Positions 1 to 8,316 of a stretch of 64,000 nucleotides of DNA are shown here, piece by piece. A model generated the notes under the pieces. That model ran no database searches. It was not told the origin of the DNA and saw only the letters and a list, made by a program, of their open reading frames with translations. The position numbers were made by a program, and so were the translations under genes. Source of the DNA: JBQTIY01 sp052387675 (GTDB lineage: Bacteria; Planctomycetota; B15-G4). Every line of letters begins with the position of its first letter. Within the stretch, counting starts at the first letter, position 1. The DNA is taken from NCBI GenBank assembly GCA_052387675.1, contig JBQTIY010000005.1:118212-182211 (forward strand). The letters are read 5' to 3'.

Positions 1-2
1 TG

Positions 3-521
3 GGCGGCGCCGTCGTGCTCTGGGTGCTGACGTGGACGCTGGGACCAACCGGCTCAGCTCAATCTCCACTCATTGCGGGCGCGAGCACTCGGGAGATTCT
101 GGAAACGGCCGGCGGTCAAGCGATGCACCTGCTGCGTGAGCTGGCCCAGGTCACGACGGTTTCCAGCTATCTCACTTGGCTGTACCTGTATCTCAGCCTG
201 TGCGTAGCGGCACACATGTCGCCCAGCCAGGCGGATCTCAAGGGTGGCTGGCCGGGATTTGCGCTCCTGCTGCTCGTGGCCATCCTTGTGAATCTCGTGG
301 TAGCGGTCTTGGGCGGCGACGCCGTTCGAGCAGAAACGCTGCTTCTCCAGCTCTGTGCACCCCTGCTGGTGCTGCTCGTCCTGGCCTTGGTCCTGCAGTG
401 GCTTTGCCTCGCCGTGGTCTGGTGCGTGACGGCCTGCTTCCGGCCGCGTCAGACTAGGCCGAGGACGCAGCGAGCCCAGCGTCTCAGTCGTCCGCGGCGG
501 GGCGGCCGCGAAGGCGCTTGA
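3..521 (+). CDS. C-terminal part of a multi-pass membrane protein (5' end outside window)
   Basis: The frame is open from base 3 and has no natural start inside the window, so this is the 3' part of a longer gene. About 172 residues are visible. At least three hydrophobic segments can be seen, one around WLYLYLSLCVAA, one around FALLLLVAILVNLVVAVL and one around LLVLLVLALVLQWLCLAVVW. They are followed by a basic, Arg-rich cytoplasmic-type tail. A GTG at base 15 could in theory start a short protein, but nothing supports it. The last 38 bp overlap the 3' end of the convergent arfB gene. I do not recognise the family, and its function cannot be stated. Confidence 0.6.
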   Translation, partial: GGAVVLWVLTWTLGPTGSAQSPLIAGASTREILETAGGQAMHLLRELAQVTTVSSYLTWLYLYLSLCVAAHMSPSQADLKGGWPGFALLLLVAILVNLVVAVLGGDAVRAETLLLQLCAPLLVLLVLALVLQWLCLAVVWCVTACFRPRQTRPRTQRAQRLSRPRRGGREGA

Positions 522-969
522 CCTCGGACTTCCGTCGTTTGCCTTCGCTCCTCCTGCGTTGCGAAGCCTTGGTGGGACTCGTCCGGCCCCGCACCTTTGC
601 GGTGCGCAGGGCAGCCGCCACGATACTAGCCAAGCGGTCGCGCGCGGCAGCCCGGTTGAGCAGCTGACTGCGATGCTCAGCCACATGAAGAATGAGTTCG
701 CCGGCGGTCGACAAGCGGCGATGCAGCCGCTTGAGTAGCCGAGCGCGGCACTCCTCATCGAGGGCCCGGCTAGAGACGACCGACCAACGCAGGGTGACGC
801 GCGAGGCGACCTTATTCACATTCTGGCCGCCCGGCCCGCCCGAGCGGCTGACCTGCACCGTGAGTTCGACATCGGGAATCACGAGGTCGGGGGCCACTCG
901 CACTCCGCGAGAGGGTGCCCCCGACTCAACTTCGTCTCTCGTCACACGCGTCCTATCTGGCCTGGGCAT
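484..969 (-). CDS. arfB: Peptidyl-tRNA hydrolase / alternative ribosome-rescue factor ArfB
   Basis: This 161-residue protein is a small class-I release-factor homologue lacking the codon-recognition domain. The catalytic GGQ loop lies in SRSGGPGGQNVNKVASRV at about residues 41-58, which is the signature of ArfB/YaeJ/ICT1. A strongly basic C-terminal tail rich in Arg, Lys and Ser follows (about residues 125-158); in the E. coli protein such a tail enters the empty mRNA channel of stalled ribosomes. The expected activity is hydrolysis of peptidyl-tRNA on ribosomes stalled without a stop codon. The start is ATG at 969, 15 nt after the stop of the upstream lipoprotein gene, so the two may be co-transcribed. 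The 3' end overlaps the convergent membrane-protein gene by 38 bp. Confidence 0.9.
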   Translation of the reverse strand: MPRPDRTRVTRDEVESGAPSRGVRVAPDLVIPDVELTVQVSRSGGPGGQNVNKVASRVTLRWSVVSSRALDEECRARLLKRLHRRLSTAGELILHVAEHRSQLLNRAAARDRLASIVAAALRTAKVRGRTSPTKASQRRRSEGKRRKSEVKRLRGRPAADD

Positions 970-983
970 CCGGAGAATTCTGG

Positions 984-2618
984 CTAGTCCGCCAGTCGAA
1001 TGAACTGAGCAACCAGCTCGCGACCGTCACAAGCCAGCAAGATCTCAATTCTGCCAAGGCGCCCCTTCAAGATCACGGGCAGAGACGGCAGACCAGCCGG
1101 ACCGACCGCCGGCAGTTGGCTGTCGATCAGCCCAGCGTGGAAAGCCGTGATCGAATCCAAGAAAGACTCGATGGCGGGGCCCTCCGGCTCTTCGAGTTCA
1201 CCGTGCACAAACCACCAGAAGTCGGGCTGGCTGCCTAGGAACGCCACCGGGTTCGCGTCCTGATCCAGCAACACGGCGCCACCGCGCTGAAATTCCCGCA
1301 ACTCTAGGTTCGTGCTGGGCTCGCCTTGAGTCGCCATTTGCAATACGGGAACGGCTAAGCGCCCCCAGGTGGCCAGCCCGCCGGTGGCGGACTCGCCAGG
1401 ATCGCGCGCCAGCAGCACAGTGGGCAGGCCATCGTCGTTCACGCCAATCGACATCAACCCTCCTGCCGCTTTGAGCTGCTGGGCGAGGGTCAGCAGCCAC
1501 TCCGAGTTTGCTCGCTGATCGCCGTGTATGGCGCGACTGAGCGGCTCAAGCCAGCGAGGCAAAGCCTCCGCGAGTTTGGCGGCGTCGAAAGCCAGCAGCC
1601 ACTGACCCTCCGGCGTCGGCGGCAGCGGCTGCAGGGCCTCCATGACCGAGGCGAGCGGCGCCCGCGGATCGAGAAGCCAGCGCAAGCTGACTGCGCCAGC
1701 CGGGATCGCTTCACCAGACTCGTTGAGCCGCAGCACGTCAGTCCCCCTCAGCTGGATCTGCAGGGCATCAATCTGTCGGGGATCCAGCATCAAGGCGAGT
1801 TCCCAGAGGAACTCGCCGTTGATTCCCAGGTCCATTCTGGCCAAGCCGTGGACGCCGGAGAGCGCAGTGCCCAGAAGTCCGCCGCCCGGCCTGCCGGTAA
1901 GCAGCGCCTCCAACTGCGCGGCTGCAGTCTCGAGCTCGGCAGCCAGTGCCACTCGAAGCCGGGCCGTGTCGAGGCTGATCACGCAGTCGGGCGGCGGCCC
2001 AACGACTTCGGCACCCAGCTCCGCCACGACATCGCGCATGACGGCTGCGGCCTCGAAGGTGGGGACCAGCAGGGCATGATCTCTCAGCAGTGAGGTCACG
2101 ATCGTCAGCCTCAGGCTGACGGGCTCCTCCCCTCCACCAAACGCAGACCCGCCGCCGGAGAGCAACGAGCCAAGCAAGCCCTGGCCGGCTTCCCTTGCGG
2201 ACAGCCAGCCTAAAAGCGTGCCCAAGGGGCTGTCGCCAGCGAAGTTCAATACGATGCGCTGCGCATCGAGATCCGTGACTCGCGGAAGACCATGGAGCGC
2301 CGAAAGGAAGCTGTCCTCGTCCGCGATGGGGATCGCCAGACCCAAAGGGCCACCCAGCACGGACTGATCCAGTAACGCGAGGACAAGAGGCTGCGTGGGC
2401 TCCACGCTAGCGGGATCCGCCCCAAAGACGGCCTCGTAAAGCTCGGCCTGAAGCGGACTGCTGGACGATAGATACGCGTAGCCAAGCACGCCCGATGTCG
2501 AGAGTTGGAGTGGCCACGGTTCCACGGGCGAGGTCGGCTCCGCCTCGGACCCGCATCCCAAGACCAGCAAAATCCACAGGGCAGCGCAGCGAGGCGTCGT
2601 TCGCTGAAGCCGGTTCAC
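984..2618 (-). CDS. Predicted lipoprotein of unknown function (544 aa)
   Basis: The start chosen is GTG at 2618, because translation from it gives a textbook lipoprotein leader: basic N-terminus, hydrophobic stretch LWILLVL, then lipobox L-V-L-G-C with the lipidated Cys at about residue 22, followed by acidic and Pro-rich residues. The frame stays open upstream over queG, but that extension would bury the leader inside the protein. The mature part is rich in Leu and Ala, with Gly-rich linkers near SLLSGGGSAFGGG, and has no motif I can assign. The gene is divergent from queG with under 70 bp between starts, and arfB follows 15 bp downstream. Probably an envelope protein; no function is proposed. 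Confidence 0.75.
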   Translation of the reverse strand: MNRLQRTTPRCAALWILLVLGCGSEAEPTSPVEPWPLQLSTSGVLGYAYLSSSSPLQAELYEAVFGADPASVEPTQPLVLALLDQSVLGGPLGLAIPIADEDSFLSALHGLPRVTDLDAQRIVLNFAGDSPLGTLLGWLSAREAGQGLLGSLLSGGGSAFGGGEEPVSLRLTIVTSLLRDHALLVPTFEAAAVMRDVVAELGAEVVGPPPDCVISLDTARLRVALAAELETAAAQLEALLTGRPGGGLLGTALSGVHGLARMDLGINGEFLWELALMLDPRQIDALQIQLRGTDVLRLNESGEAIPAGAVSLRWLLDPRAPLASVMEALQPLPPTPEGQWLLAFDAAKLAEALPRWLEPLSRAIHGDQRANSEWLLTLAQQLKAAGGLMSIGVNDDGLPTVLLARDPGESATGGLATWGRLAVPVLQMATQGEPSTNLELREFQRGGAVLLDQDANPVAFLGSQPDFWWFVHGELEEPEGPAIESFLDSITAFHAGLIDSQLPAVGPAGLPSLPVILKGRLGRIEILLACDGRELVAQFIRLAD

Positions 2619-2687
2619 CGGCTGTTTTGTGCACCGAATCACTGTGTCATGGTACACACACCGCGACTCGGTCCTTCCAGGCTGCAC

Positions 2688-3656
2688 ATGCCGATCGACA
2701 TCCCCCTTCGCGAAAACGTTCGCCGAATCCTGCTTGCGCAGGGACTCACCGCCGTGGGATTCACTCGCGCCGAGCCGGTGCCTGATCACACGAGCGACTG
2801 GGTGAAGCAGGGGCGCCACGCCGGCATGGAGTACATGGCTCGCCGCCCGGCTCAGCGAGCGGACCCGACTCAGCTGCTGAAAGGTGCCCAGTCCGTGATT
2901 TGTGGAGCCGTCAGCTATCCGGCTACTGACGCGCGTGGTCCGATCGCAGGTTATGCCCGAGGTGAGGACTATCACCGCACTTTGTTGCAAGCTCTGCACT
3001 CGGGAATCGAACAGTTGTTGCAACTGATGCCATCGATGCGAGCCCGAGCCTGTGTGGACACCGCCCCTCTCTCGGAGCGTGCCTTTGCCGCTCGGGCGGG
3101 ACTCGGCTGGATAGGCAAGAACACCATGCTGCTGAACTGCACGCACGGCCCCTGGCTGCTTCTCGGCTCGATCATCACCGATGTGCCCTTTCCTCCGGAT
3201 GAGCCGACGGCCAACCGGTGCGGAACCTGCACCGCCTGCATAGACGCGTGCCCTACTCAGGCGCTCGGGCCCACGGGACTCGATGCACGGCTGTGCTTGT
3301 CCTATTGGAACATCGAGCACCGCGGCGAGCTGGCGCCTGGCATCTCCGAGGCCCTGCAGGGGCGAGTGTTCGGCTGTGACGACTGCCTCACCGCCTGTCC
3401 CTTCCCCGCCAAGTCACAGGGGGGCACGCGCGTCGAGACAACAAGCCACAAGGCCTTCCAGGCACGCTCCGACTTGGTCAGCCCGAGCCTGGATGAGCTC
3501 AAGGCGAGGGCGTCCGCGTCGTTTCGAAAGAACTTCTCGACGACTCCGCTCCAGCGAGTTGGTCGGGCGCGCCTGCTTCGCAACATCGAGGCGGCCCGGC
3601 AGGATGAAGGTGAGCCCGTGAAGCCGAAGGGCAAGGCGGGACGTCCCGCCGGTTAG
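2688..3656 (+). CDS. queG: Epoxyqueuosine reductase QueG
   Basis: QueG carries out the last step of queuosine synthesis, reducing epoxyqueuosine at tRNA position 34 with cobalamin and two [4Fe-4S] clusters. The ferredoxin-like cluster motifs are visible as CGTCTACIDACP (about residue 178 on) and CDDCLTACPFP (about residue 230 on). The N-terminal domain contains DTAPLSERAFAARAGLGWIGKN, of which the segment AGLGWIGKN is highly conserved. ATG at 2688 gives 322 residues and begins just before the conserved N-terminal helix; ATG at 2649 is an in-frame alternative adding 13 residues. E. coli QueG has 379 residues, so the C-terminal part after the clusters is short here. A TatD-like hydrolase follows 63 bp downstream. 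Confidence 0.92.
   Translation: MPIDIPLRENVRRILLAQGLTAVGFTRAEPVPDHTSDWVKQGRHAGMEYMARRPAQRADPTQLLKGAQSVICGAVSYPATDARGPIAGYARGEDYHRTLLQALHSGIEQLLQLMPSMRARACVDTAPLSERAFAARAGLGWIGKNTMLLNCTHGPWLLLGSIITDVPFPPDEPTANRCGTCTACIDACPTQALGPTGLDARLCLSYWNIEHRGELAPGISEALQGRVFGCDDCLTACPFPAKSQGGTRVETTSHKAFQARSDLVSPSLDELKARASASFRKNFSTTPLQRVGRARLLRNIEAARQDEGEPVKPKGKAGRPAG
3635..3650. repeat. Perfect 16-bp palindrome GGCGGGACGTCCCGCC
   Basis: The last codons of queG contain a perfect palindrome that can form a 6-bp GC stem with an ACGT loop. It ends 3 nt before the stop codon TAG. No T-run follows, so a classical intrinsic terminator is not supported. It could be a weak transcription barrier, a protein site, or coincidence in GC-rich coding DNA. 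Confidence 0.35.
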
Positions 3657-3719
3657 AATCCGTCGCTTGAGGGTGCCGCGAGGCCCCACCATTCATTTCA
3701 TTGCCTCCGAGACTGGTCC

Positions 3720-4547
3720 ATGAAGATCTTCGAACCGCACATCCACATGTATTCGCGCAACACGCGTGACTACTCCGAGATGGCGACAGCGGGCATCTGC
3801 TCGCTCCTTGAGCCCGGGGGCTTCTGGCTCGGCTACGAGCGGAAGCACCCACAGACGTGCTTGGAGTACTTCGATCACCTGCTCGGATTTGAGCACACGC
3901 GCGCTGCAAAGGCGGGCATTGAGTATCACTGCACCTTTGCACTGAATCCGAAAGAAGCACACACGCCCGCCATTCGCGAAGCAGTGCTCGCGGAACTCCC
4001 CAAGTACTTGGCCCATCCGCTCTGCCCTGCGCTGGGGGAAGTGGGTTACGACCTCATTGATGACATCGAAGAGGCTGTGCTTATGCAGCAGCTCGCCTTG
4101 GCGAAGTCCCTGCACATGCCGGTGCTTGTGCACACGCCTCATGTTCAAAAACGCAAAGGCACAGAACGGCTCATTGCCAATTGTCGCGACGTTGGCATCG
4201 AGCCGGATCTCATCGAGATTGACCATTGCACGGAAGAGACCGTAGGCCTCGTCGTCGATGCTGGCTATTGGGCCGGCTTCACGATTTACCCGGTGACAAA
4301 GCTCTCTCCGGAACGGGCTGTTTCCGTCCTCAAGCAGTACGGCACCGAGCGAATGCTCGTCAACTCATCAGCCGACTGGGGTCCATCAGACCCACTGGCG
4401 GTGCCGAAGCTCACGGTGCTCATGAGGCAGTCGGGCTTTGCTGAGGAAACGATTCAGCGACTGGTGTGGGACAACCCCGTGCGCTTTTTTGGTCAATCAG
4501 GAAAGCTGCGCGAGACCCCGCTGTTTGAGGCCACGGCAACATGCTGA
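3720..4547 (+). CDS. TatD-family metal-dependent hydrolase, EboB-like
   Basis: A 275-residue TIM-barrel amidohydrolase. Predicted metal ligands are all present: HxH in EPHIHMYSR (residues 7 and 9), Glu in ALGEVGYD, His in VLVHTPHV, His in EIDHCTEE and Asp in NSSADWG. From memory, the N-terminus (PHxHMYSRxTxDYxxMxxAGI, then a WLG motif) matches the TatD-like protein EboB of the ebo clusters better than E. coli TatD nuclease. No eboA, C, D, E or F gene lies in the window. The start ATG is 63 bp after queG, and a lipoprotein gene begins 7 bp before this gene's stop, so those two are probably co-translated. The substrate is unknown. Confidence 0.85.
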   Translation: MKIFEPHIHMYSRNTRDYSEMATAGICSLLEPGGFWLGYERKHPQTCLEYFDHLLGFEHTRAAKAGIEYHCTFALNPKEAHTPAIREAVLAELPKYLAHPLCPALGEVGYDLIDDIEEAVLMQQLALAKSLHMPVLVHTPHVQKRKGTERLIANCRDVGIEPDLIEIDHCTEETVGLVVDAGYWAGFTIYPVTKLSPERAVSVLKQYGTERMLVNSSADWGPSDPLAVPKLTVLMRQSGFAEETIQRLVWDNPVRFFGQSGKLRETPLFEATATC

Positions 4548-5266
4548 GTCTGTGCGTGAGTATGGGAAGGCACGCTGGTCAGCGGTCGGTGTGGATGGGC
4601 TTCGTGCTGCTCATCTGCTCGTGTCAACAGACCGTGCTCGACCAAGTGATCGTCCCTGGGCAGCGTTCATCGGTGAGTCAGTCGGATACGAAACCCACCC
4701 CCATCGCCTGGCCTGACCCGCTGCCAGGATTCCTCGCCGGCGTTCCTGCGCTGCAACGAGCCGTCCTGGCGGGCTCGTGGACCCTGACCAGCCCCCAGAG
4801 CTTCGATGAGGAATGGATCGACGAGCAAGGCCTGACCGACGTCCGCTCCAAGGACGTGGCCGGACGCCGACAGTGGAAGGGTGTCGGGGCTTCGACACCG
4901 ACGCTTCCACTCGACGTCTTGGTCAATGACCGGCCAGGGCCAGTTGCGGCCTACTTGTTCAGCATCCTGACCATGCCCGATCTCGGTGACCGGGCTGTCG
5001 TGCTTCACATTCGGCACCGGGGGCGCCTGCGAGTTCGGTTGGATGGAGTCCTTCTGCTCGACGCGGCCGCGCCAGAGCCTGGGACTTGGTCAGAGCACAG
5101 GCTGCCAGTGGTTGTGCACGGTTCGCATGCGGCCCTGCTGCTTAAGCTGGGGCGAGGCCCGCCTCACTTTGGAGACTCCTTGGAGGTTGAAGTCCGTGCA
5201 AGTGCGCCCGATGGCAGCGCAATCGATCGGCAGACTTGGATGCCTGTTCGCGTAAGCCAGACCTAG
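4541..5266 (+). CDS. Predicted lipoprotein of unknown function (241 aa)
   Basis: The ATG at 4541 overlaps the end of the TatD-like gene by 7 bp, implying translational coupling. The leader has a basic start, a hydrophobic stretch WMGFVLLI and a lipobox ending in CSC; either Cys near residues 27-29 could be lipidated. The mature part starts with a Ser/Gln/Pro-rich linker and continues as a beta-rich region, with segments such as RAVVLHIRHRGRLRVRLDG and AALLLKLGRG that suggest a jelly-roll or carbohydrate-binding-type sandwich. No catalytic motif was found. The gene converges on the diguanylate cyclase gene with 18 bp between stop codons. Confidence 0.75.
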   Translation: MLSLCVSMGRHAGQRSVWMGFVLLICSCQQTVLDQVIVPGQRSSVSQSDTKPTPIAWPDPLPGFLAGVPALQRAVLAGSWTLTSPQSFDEEWIDEQGLTDVRSKDVAGRRQWKGVGASTPTLPLDVLVNDRPGPVAAYLFSILTMPDLGDRAVVLHIRHRGRLRVRLDGVLLLDAAAPEPGTWSEHRLPVVVHGSHAALLLKLGRGPPHFGDSLEVEVRASAPDGSAIDRQTWMPVRVSQT

Positions 5267-5292
5267 AGCGACTCCGGACGCGCGTCAGCTCT
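5265..5292. terminator. Possible bidirectional hairpin between convergent genes
   Basis: AGAGCGAC at 5265-5272 can pair with GTC-A-GCTCT at 5284-5292, giving an 8-bp stem with one bulged A and an 11-nt loop. It spans both convergent stop codons. There is no T-run on either side, so it is only a candidate. Confidence 0.3.
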
Positions 5293-6205
5293 GTGCTACG
5301 GGCAGGAGTTGCCCGAGTTGCCAGGCCATCAGCCGGTTTCGCCCAGCCTCCTTCGCCCGATACAGCGCCTCGTCTGCACGCGCAACGAGCGTGTCAGCCG
5401 TGTCGACGGCCTCGGCTTCTGCTGCGCCGCCGGAAATCGTCACTGGAACCGCCGAGCCTCCCACTCTGAGCGGAACCGGGCTCTCAGCCAGCGTTGCGCG
5501 AAAGCGGTCCACCACGCCCGTAGCCTGCAAGAGATCCGTCTCCGGAAAGATGAAGAGGAACTCTTCGCCACCCCAGCGGACCACCGCGTCACTGTTGCGC
5601 GACGCCTGCCGCAGGGCCTTCGCAACCTGGGTTAGAACGTCATCACCAGCCTGATGGCCCAGGGTGTCGTTGATCCGTTTGAAGTGGTCAATGTCGAGGA
5701 GCACAACAGACAGCGGCCGTCCATAACGCTGGCCGTGGGAGAGCGCCTCTTTGAGCCGGTCTTGTCCATAGCGGCGGTTGAAAAGACCTGTGAGCACATC
5801 GGTGCGGGAATCGTGAGCTAGCGCGACTTGCCGCGCGTGCTGTTCAGCAAGCCGCATAACAGTCGCCACCAGCACTAAGTCGTCCCAGGGCTTATTCAGG
5901 AACGCCGCCGCGCCAGCCTGAAGATTTCGCACATGAGCCTCTTTGCCCTCGACCGCCGTCAGCACTAGCACTGGCAGTACGCCGCCCTCGCAGCGCTGGA
6001 TGGTCGCTACAAGCGTGTCGCCGTCCATGCCGGGCATGCGCAAGTCTGTGATAACAACGTCAAATGGATGTCCTGGCGGGAGATGTGCCAGCGCTTCGTT
6101 TCCGTTTCTGGCCAGCGTCACCTCCATGCCATGTGACTTGAGGGTCTCCGAGACCTTGTGTCTGATCGTAGCGCTGTCATCGACGACAAGAATGTGAAAG
6201 CTCAT
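5285..6205 (-). CDS. Response regulator with diguanylate cyclase output (REC-GGDEF, WspR/PleD type)
   Basis: This 306-residue protein has a receiver domain (acidic pair D9/D10, phosphoacceptor D54 in VVITDLRMPGMDG, Lys in FLNKPWDD) and a GGDEF domain with the active-site variant GGEEF at about residue 210. The product inhibition site is intact: RNSD precedes GGEEF by exactly five residues. It should make cyclic di-GMP when phosphorylated. The ATG at 6205 overlaps the stop of the hybrid kinase gene (ATGA), so it is preferred over an in-frame start 18 bp upstream. As the last gene of a CheW-MCP-CheA operon it is the likely output, as WspR is in Pseudomonas. The partner assignment is inference from order. 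Confidence 0.92.
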   Translation of the reverse strand: MSFHILVVDDSATIRHKVSETLKSHGMEVTLARNGNEALAHLPPGHPFDVVITDLRMPGMDGDTLVATIQRCEGGVLPVLVLTAVEGKEAHVRNLQAGAAAFLNKPWDDLVLVATVMRLAEQHARQVALAHDSRTDVLTGLFNRRYGQDRLKEALSHGQRYGRPLSVVLLDIDHFKRINDTLGHQAGDDVLTQVAKALRQASRNSDAVVRWGGEEFLFIFPETDLLQATGVVDRFRATLAESPVPLRVGGSAVPVTISGGAAEAEAVDTADTLVARADEALYRAKEAGRNRLMAWQLGQLLPVAQS

Positions 6206-8316
6206 GGATTCGCCTTTCCGCAATGAGACAGCGCCGCTGAAACGGTCGCCACCACAAGACTGCTGAGTGATTCGTTTTTGGGTATATAGGCCAGCGCTCC
6301 AAGCGACTTGGCTCGCTGTGCATCACTTTCGTTCGGGAGTGCCGTGATCAGCACGAACGGATTGCGCCCTTGGCACGCCTCGAGTAGGGCAAAGCCTCCG
6401 AGCAACGGCATCTGCACATCACTCACGATGACATCGCACGGAAACATCGCGAGGTGTTCCAGCGCAACCTGACCATTCTCGGCACAGAGCACTTCGAAAC
6501 CTGCGGCGCAAAGTCCATCGCGCAGAGACGCCCGCACAGTCGCGCTGTCGTCCACGAGCAGGACTCGTCCGCGACGTGACTCTGGATGTTCGGGGAGTTC
6601 GCCCTGCTGGCGCAGATGAACGGCCTCAGCGATCTCACGTGGGTCGACAATTAACGCCGGTTCGCCAGAGGGCAGCACGGTCGCTCCTGAAACGAATCGC
6701 ACGCGACCGAGATGCGCTCCCAGTGGACGTCTCACGACCTCGCATTGATCCAGGACTCGGTCAACAGTCAGTGCAATATCGCCGCCTCGAGATCTGAATC
6801 GGATTGTGCGCATGGCCTCCAGATCCACGTGATCACAGGGCGGCAGAGCAAGCACGCGGGTAAGAGCCTCCGCATCCGCGTTCAGGCGATCGACCCCGGC
6901 GAGTCCGCTAAGCGGGATGACCAGAAAGGTCACTCCCGCTTGAACAACGAGGCCCTCTAACAACGACAATCGTCGGGGGACATCCACTGTTAGGACGGTT
7001 CCTGCGCCCGGCGTAGACTCAAGCGCAACGTCACCTCGCAACTCATCCGCGACGACTGCAACTGCACTAAGGCCGATTCCGCGGCCAGACAGATTTGTCA
7101 CCTGGTCACGGGTGCTGACTCTAGCCCTGAGCAGTTCACACAACACCTGGCGATCATCAAGCCCCTCGCCCTGGTTTCTCAGCCGCCCTCTCACAGCCGC
7201 TACGTCAACGCCTCGCCCATCATCCGAGATCACGACTCGAACACTGTCCCGCTCATCAGCAAAGGCGATGGTCAGCTTTCCGGTATCCGACTTGCCCGCC
7301 TGTTTTCGCTCCTCAGCATTCTCTATGCCGTGATCGATGGCATTACGAACCGCGTGGGCTAATGGCCCCTTGAGCGCCTCAATGACCGCGATGTCGATCC
7401 ACAGGTCGCGCCCGAGTACATCCACGGTAATCCGCTTGCCCAGGGACTCTGCTGCTTCCCGCGCAACTCGTTCCAGATGAACAGCCAATGGGCCAGCCGA
7501 TACTAGGCATAACCTGCGAGCGCCGTCATCCACCTCTCTGACATTGCCCTCGACACGGCGCAACGACTCTCGCATGACAGCAGCTGCTGAGCGCGCCTCA
7601 AGCAGGGTATCCGAGTATGAACGCGCCACCGATGACCAGTCCTGTGAGCCAGATCCGTCACCTGGCGTCATGACGGAAAGCATCGCCCGCATGGCTCTGT
7701 CGAGCTGCTTCAAGTTCGTCTCAACCGACTGCACGCTGACAAGCGTCTCACTGATGCCATCCGAAAGGGCGTCGACGTCACAGCGCAACACGCGCAGCGT
7801 GTCGGCCTTAGGCGGAGTACTCTCCGCGGCAGTCGACGCTCCAACCGTGGGCGCAACTCGCAGCGACGCAGTCCCACAAGCAGCGCTCGATACACTTTCA
7901 CACGACTGACCACCGTCACCTCTGTGCTTAACGTCGCACCCTGCCAACTCGTTAAGCAGGACATCCGCCGCCGCGACACTGCTCATGGCTCGTGGCGCCA
8001 TGGCACCCTGTTCTAGAATATCCGTGGCGCGCAGTAGCAGATTCACGTGCTCCAGTAGGCCTGTGCCCTCGTCGCGACAGCGCAGCAGCAGAGACTCGAG
8101 CGCATGTGCAACCTCGCCCACAGCTGTGTATCCGACGACTCTGGATGAACCTTTTAGATCGTGTACGAGACGAAGCACTTCATTCAGCGCACTGACCCGA
8201 TCCGTCTCTGGGCGATAGAGACTCGTGAGGCGCTCGCGCATCGCCGTGACAGACTCCACGACTTCTACTTCAAACACTGCGATTAGTTCGTCGTCGGGCG
8301 GTGTAAAGGGAGTCAT
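6202..8316 (-). CDS. CheA-type hybrid histidine kinase (Hpt, HATPase, CheW-like, REC)
   Basis: Domains in order over 704 residues: Hpt with phosphorylatable H52 in VHDLKGSS; a long helical linker with Cys/Ser-rich patches; a HATPase with N-box HAVRNAIDHGIE (about 320-332), DDGRGVD and GRGIGLS; a CheW-like coupling domain; and a C-terminal receiver (about 585-704) with DD, phosphoacceptor Asp in VIVSDVQMP and Lys in YIPKNES. This is the layout of WspE and other alternative-function CheA hybrids. ATG at 8316 overlaps the MCP stop (ATGA), and an in-frame start 12 bp upstream is less likely. The 3' end overlaps the REC-GGDEF gene. It presumably phosphorylates that regulator under MCP control, with its own receiver as a sink or adaptation element. 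Confidence 0.93.
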   Translation of the reverse strand: MTPFTPPDDELIAVFEVEVVESVTAMRERLTSLYRPETDRVSALNEVLRLVHDLKGSSRVVGYTAVGEVAHALESLLLRCRDEGTGLLEHVNLLLRATDILEQGAMAPRAMSSVAAADVLLNELAGCDVKHRGDGGQSCESVSSAACGTASLRVAPTVGASTAAESTPPKADTLRVLRCDVDALSDGISETLVSVQSVETNLKQLDRAMRAMLSVMTPGDGSGSQDWSSVARSYSDTLLEARSAAAVMRESLRRVEGNVREVDDGARRLCLVSAGPLAVHLERVAREAAESLGKRITVDVLGRDLWIDIAVIEALKGPLAHAVRNAIDHGIENAEERKQAGKSDTGKLTIAFADERDSVRVVISDDGRGVDVAAVRGRLRNQGEGLDDRQVLCELLRARVSTRDQVTNLSGRGIGLSAVAVVADELRGDVALESTPGAGTVLTVDVPRRLSLLEGLVVQAGVTFLVIPLSGLAGVDRLNADAEALTRVLALPPCDHVDLEAMRTIRFRSRGGDIALTVDRVLDQCEVVRRPLGAHLGRVRFVSGATVLPSGEPALIVDPREIAEAVHLRQQGELPEHPESRRGRVLLVDDSATVRASLRDGLCAAGFEVLCAENGQVALEHLAMFPCDVIVSDVQMPLLGGFALLEACQGRNPFVLITALPNESDAQRAKSLGALAYIPKNESLSSLVVATVSAALSHCGKANP

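Noticed and set aside
2619..3320. Extension of the lipoprotein gene over queG
   Set aside because: Antisense to queG, lacks conserved sequence, and would place the lipobox in mid-protein.
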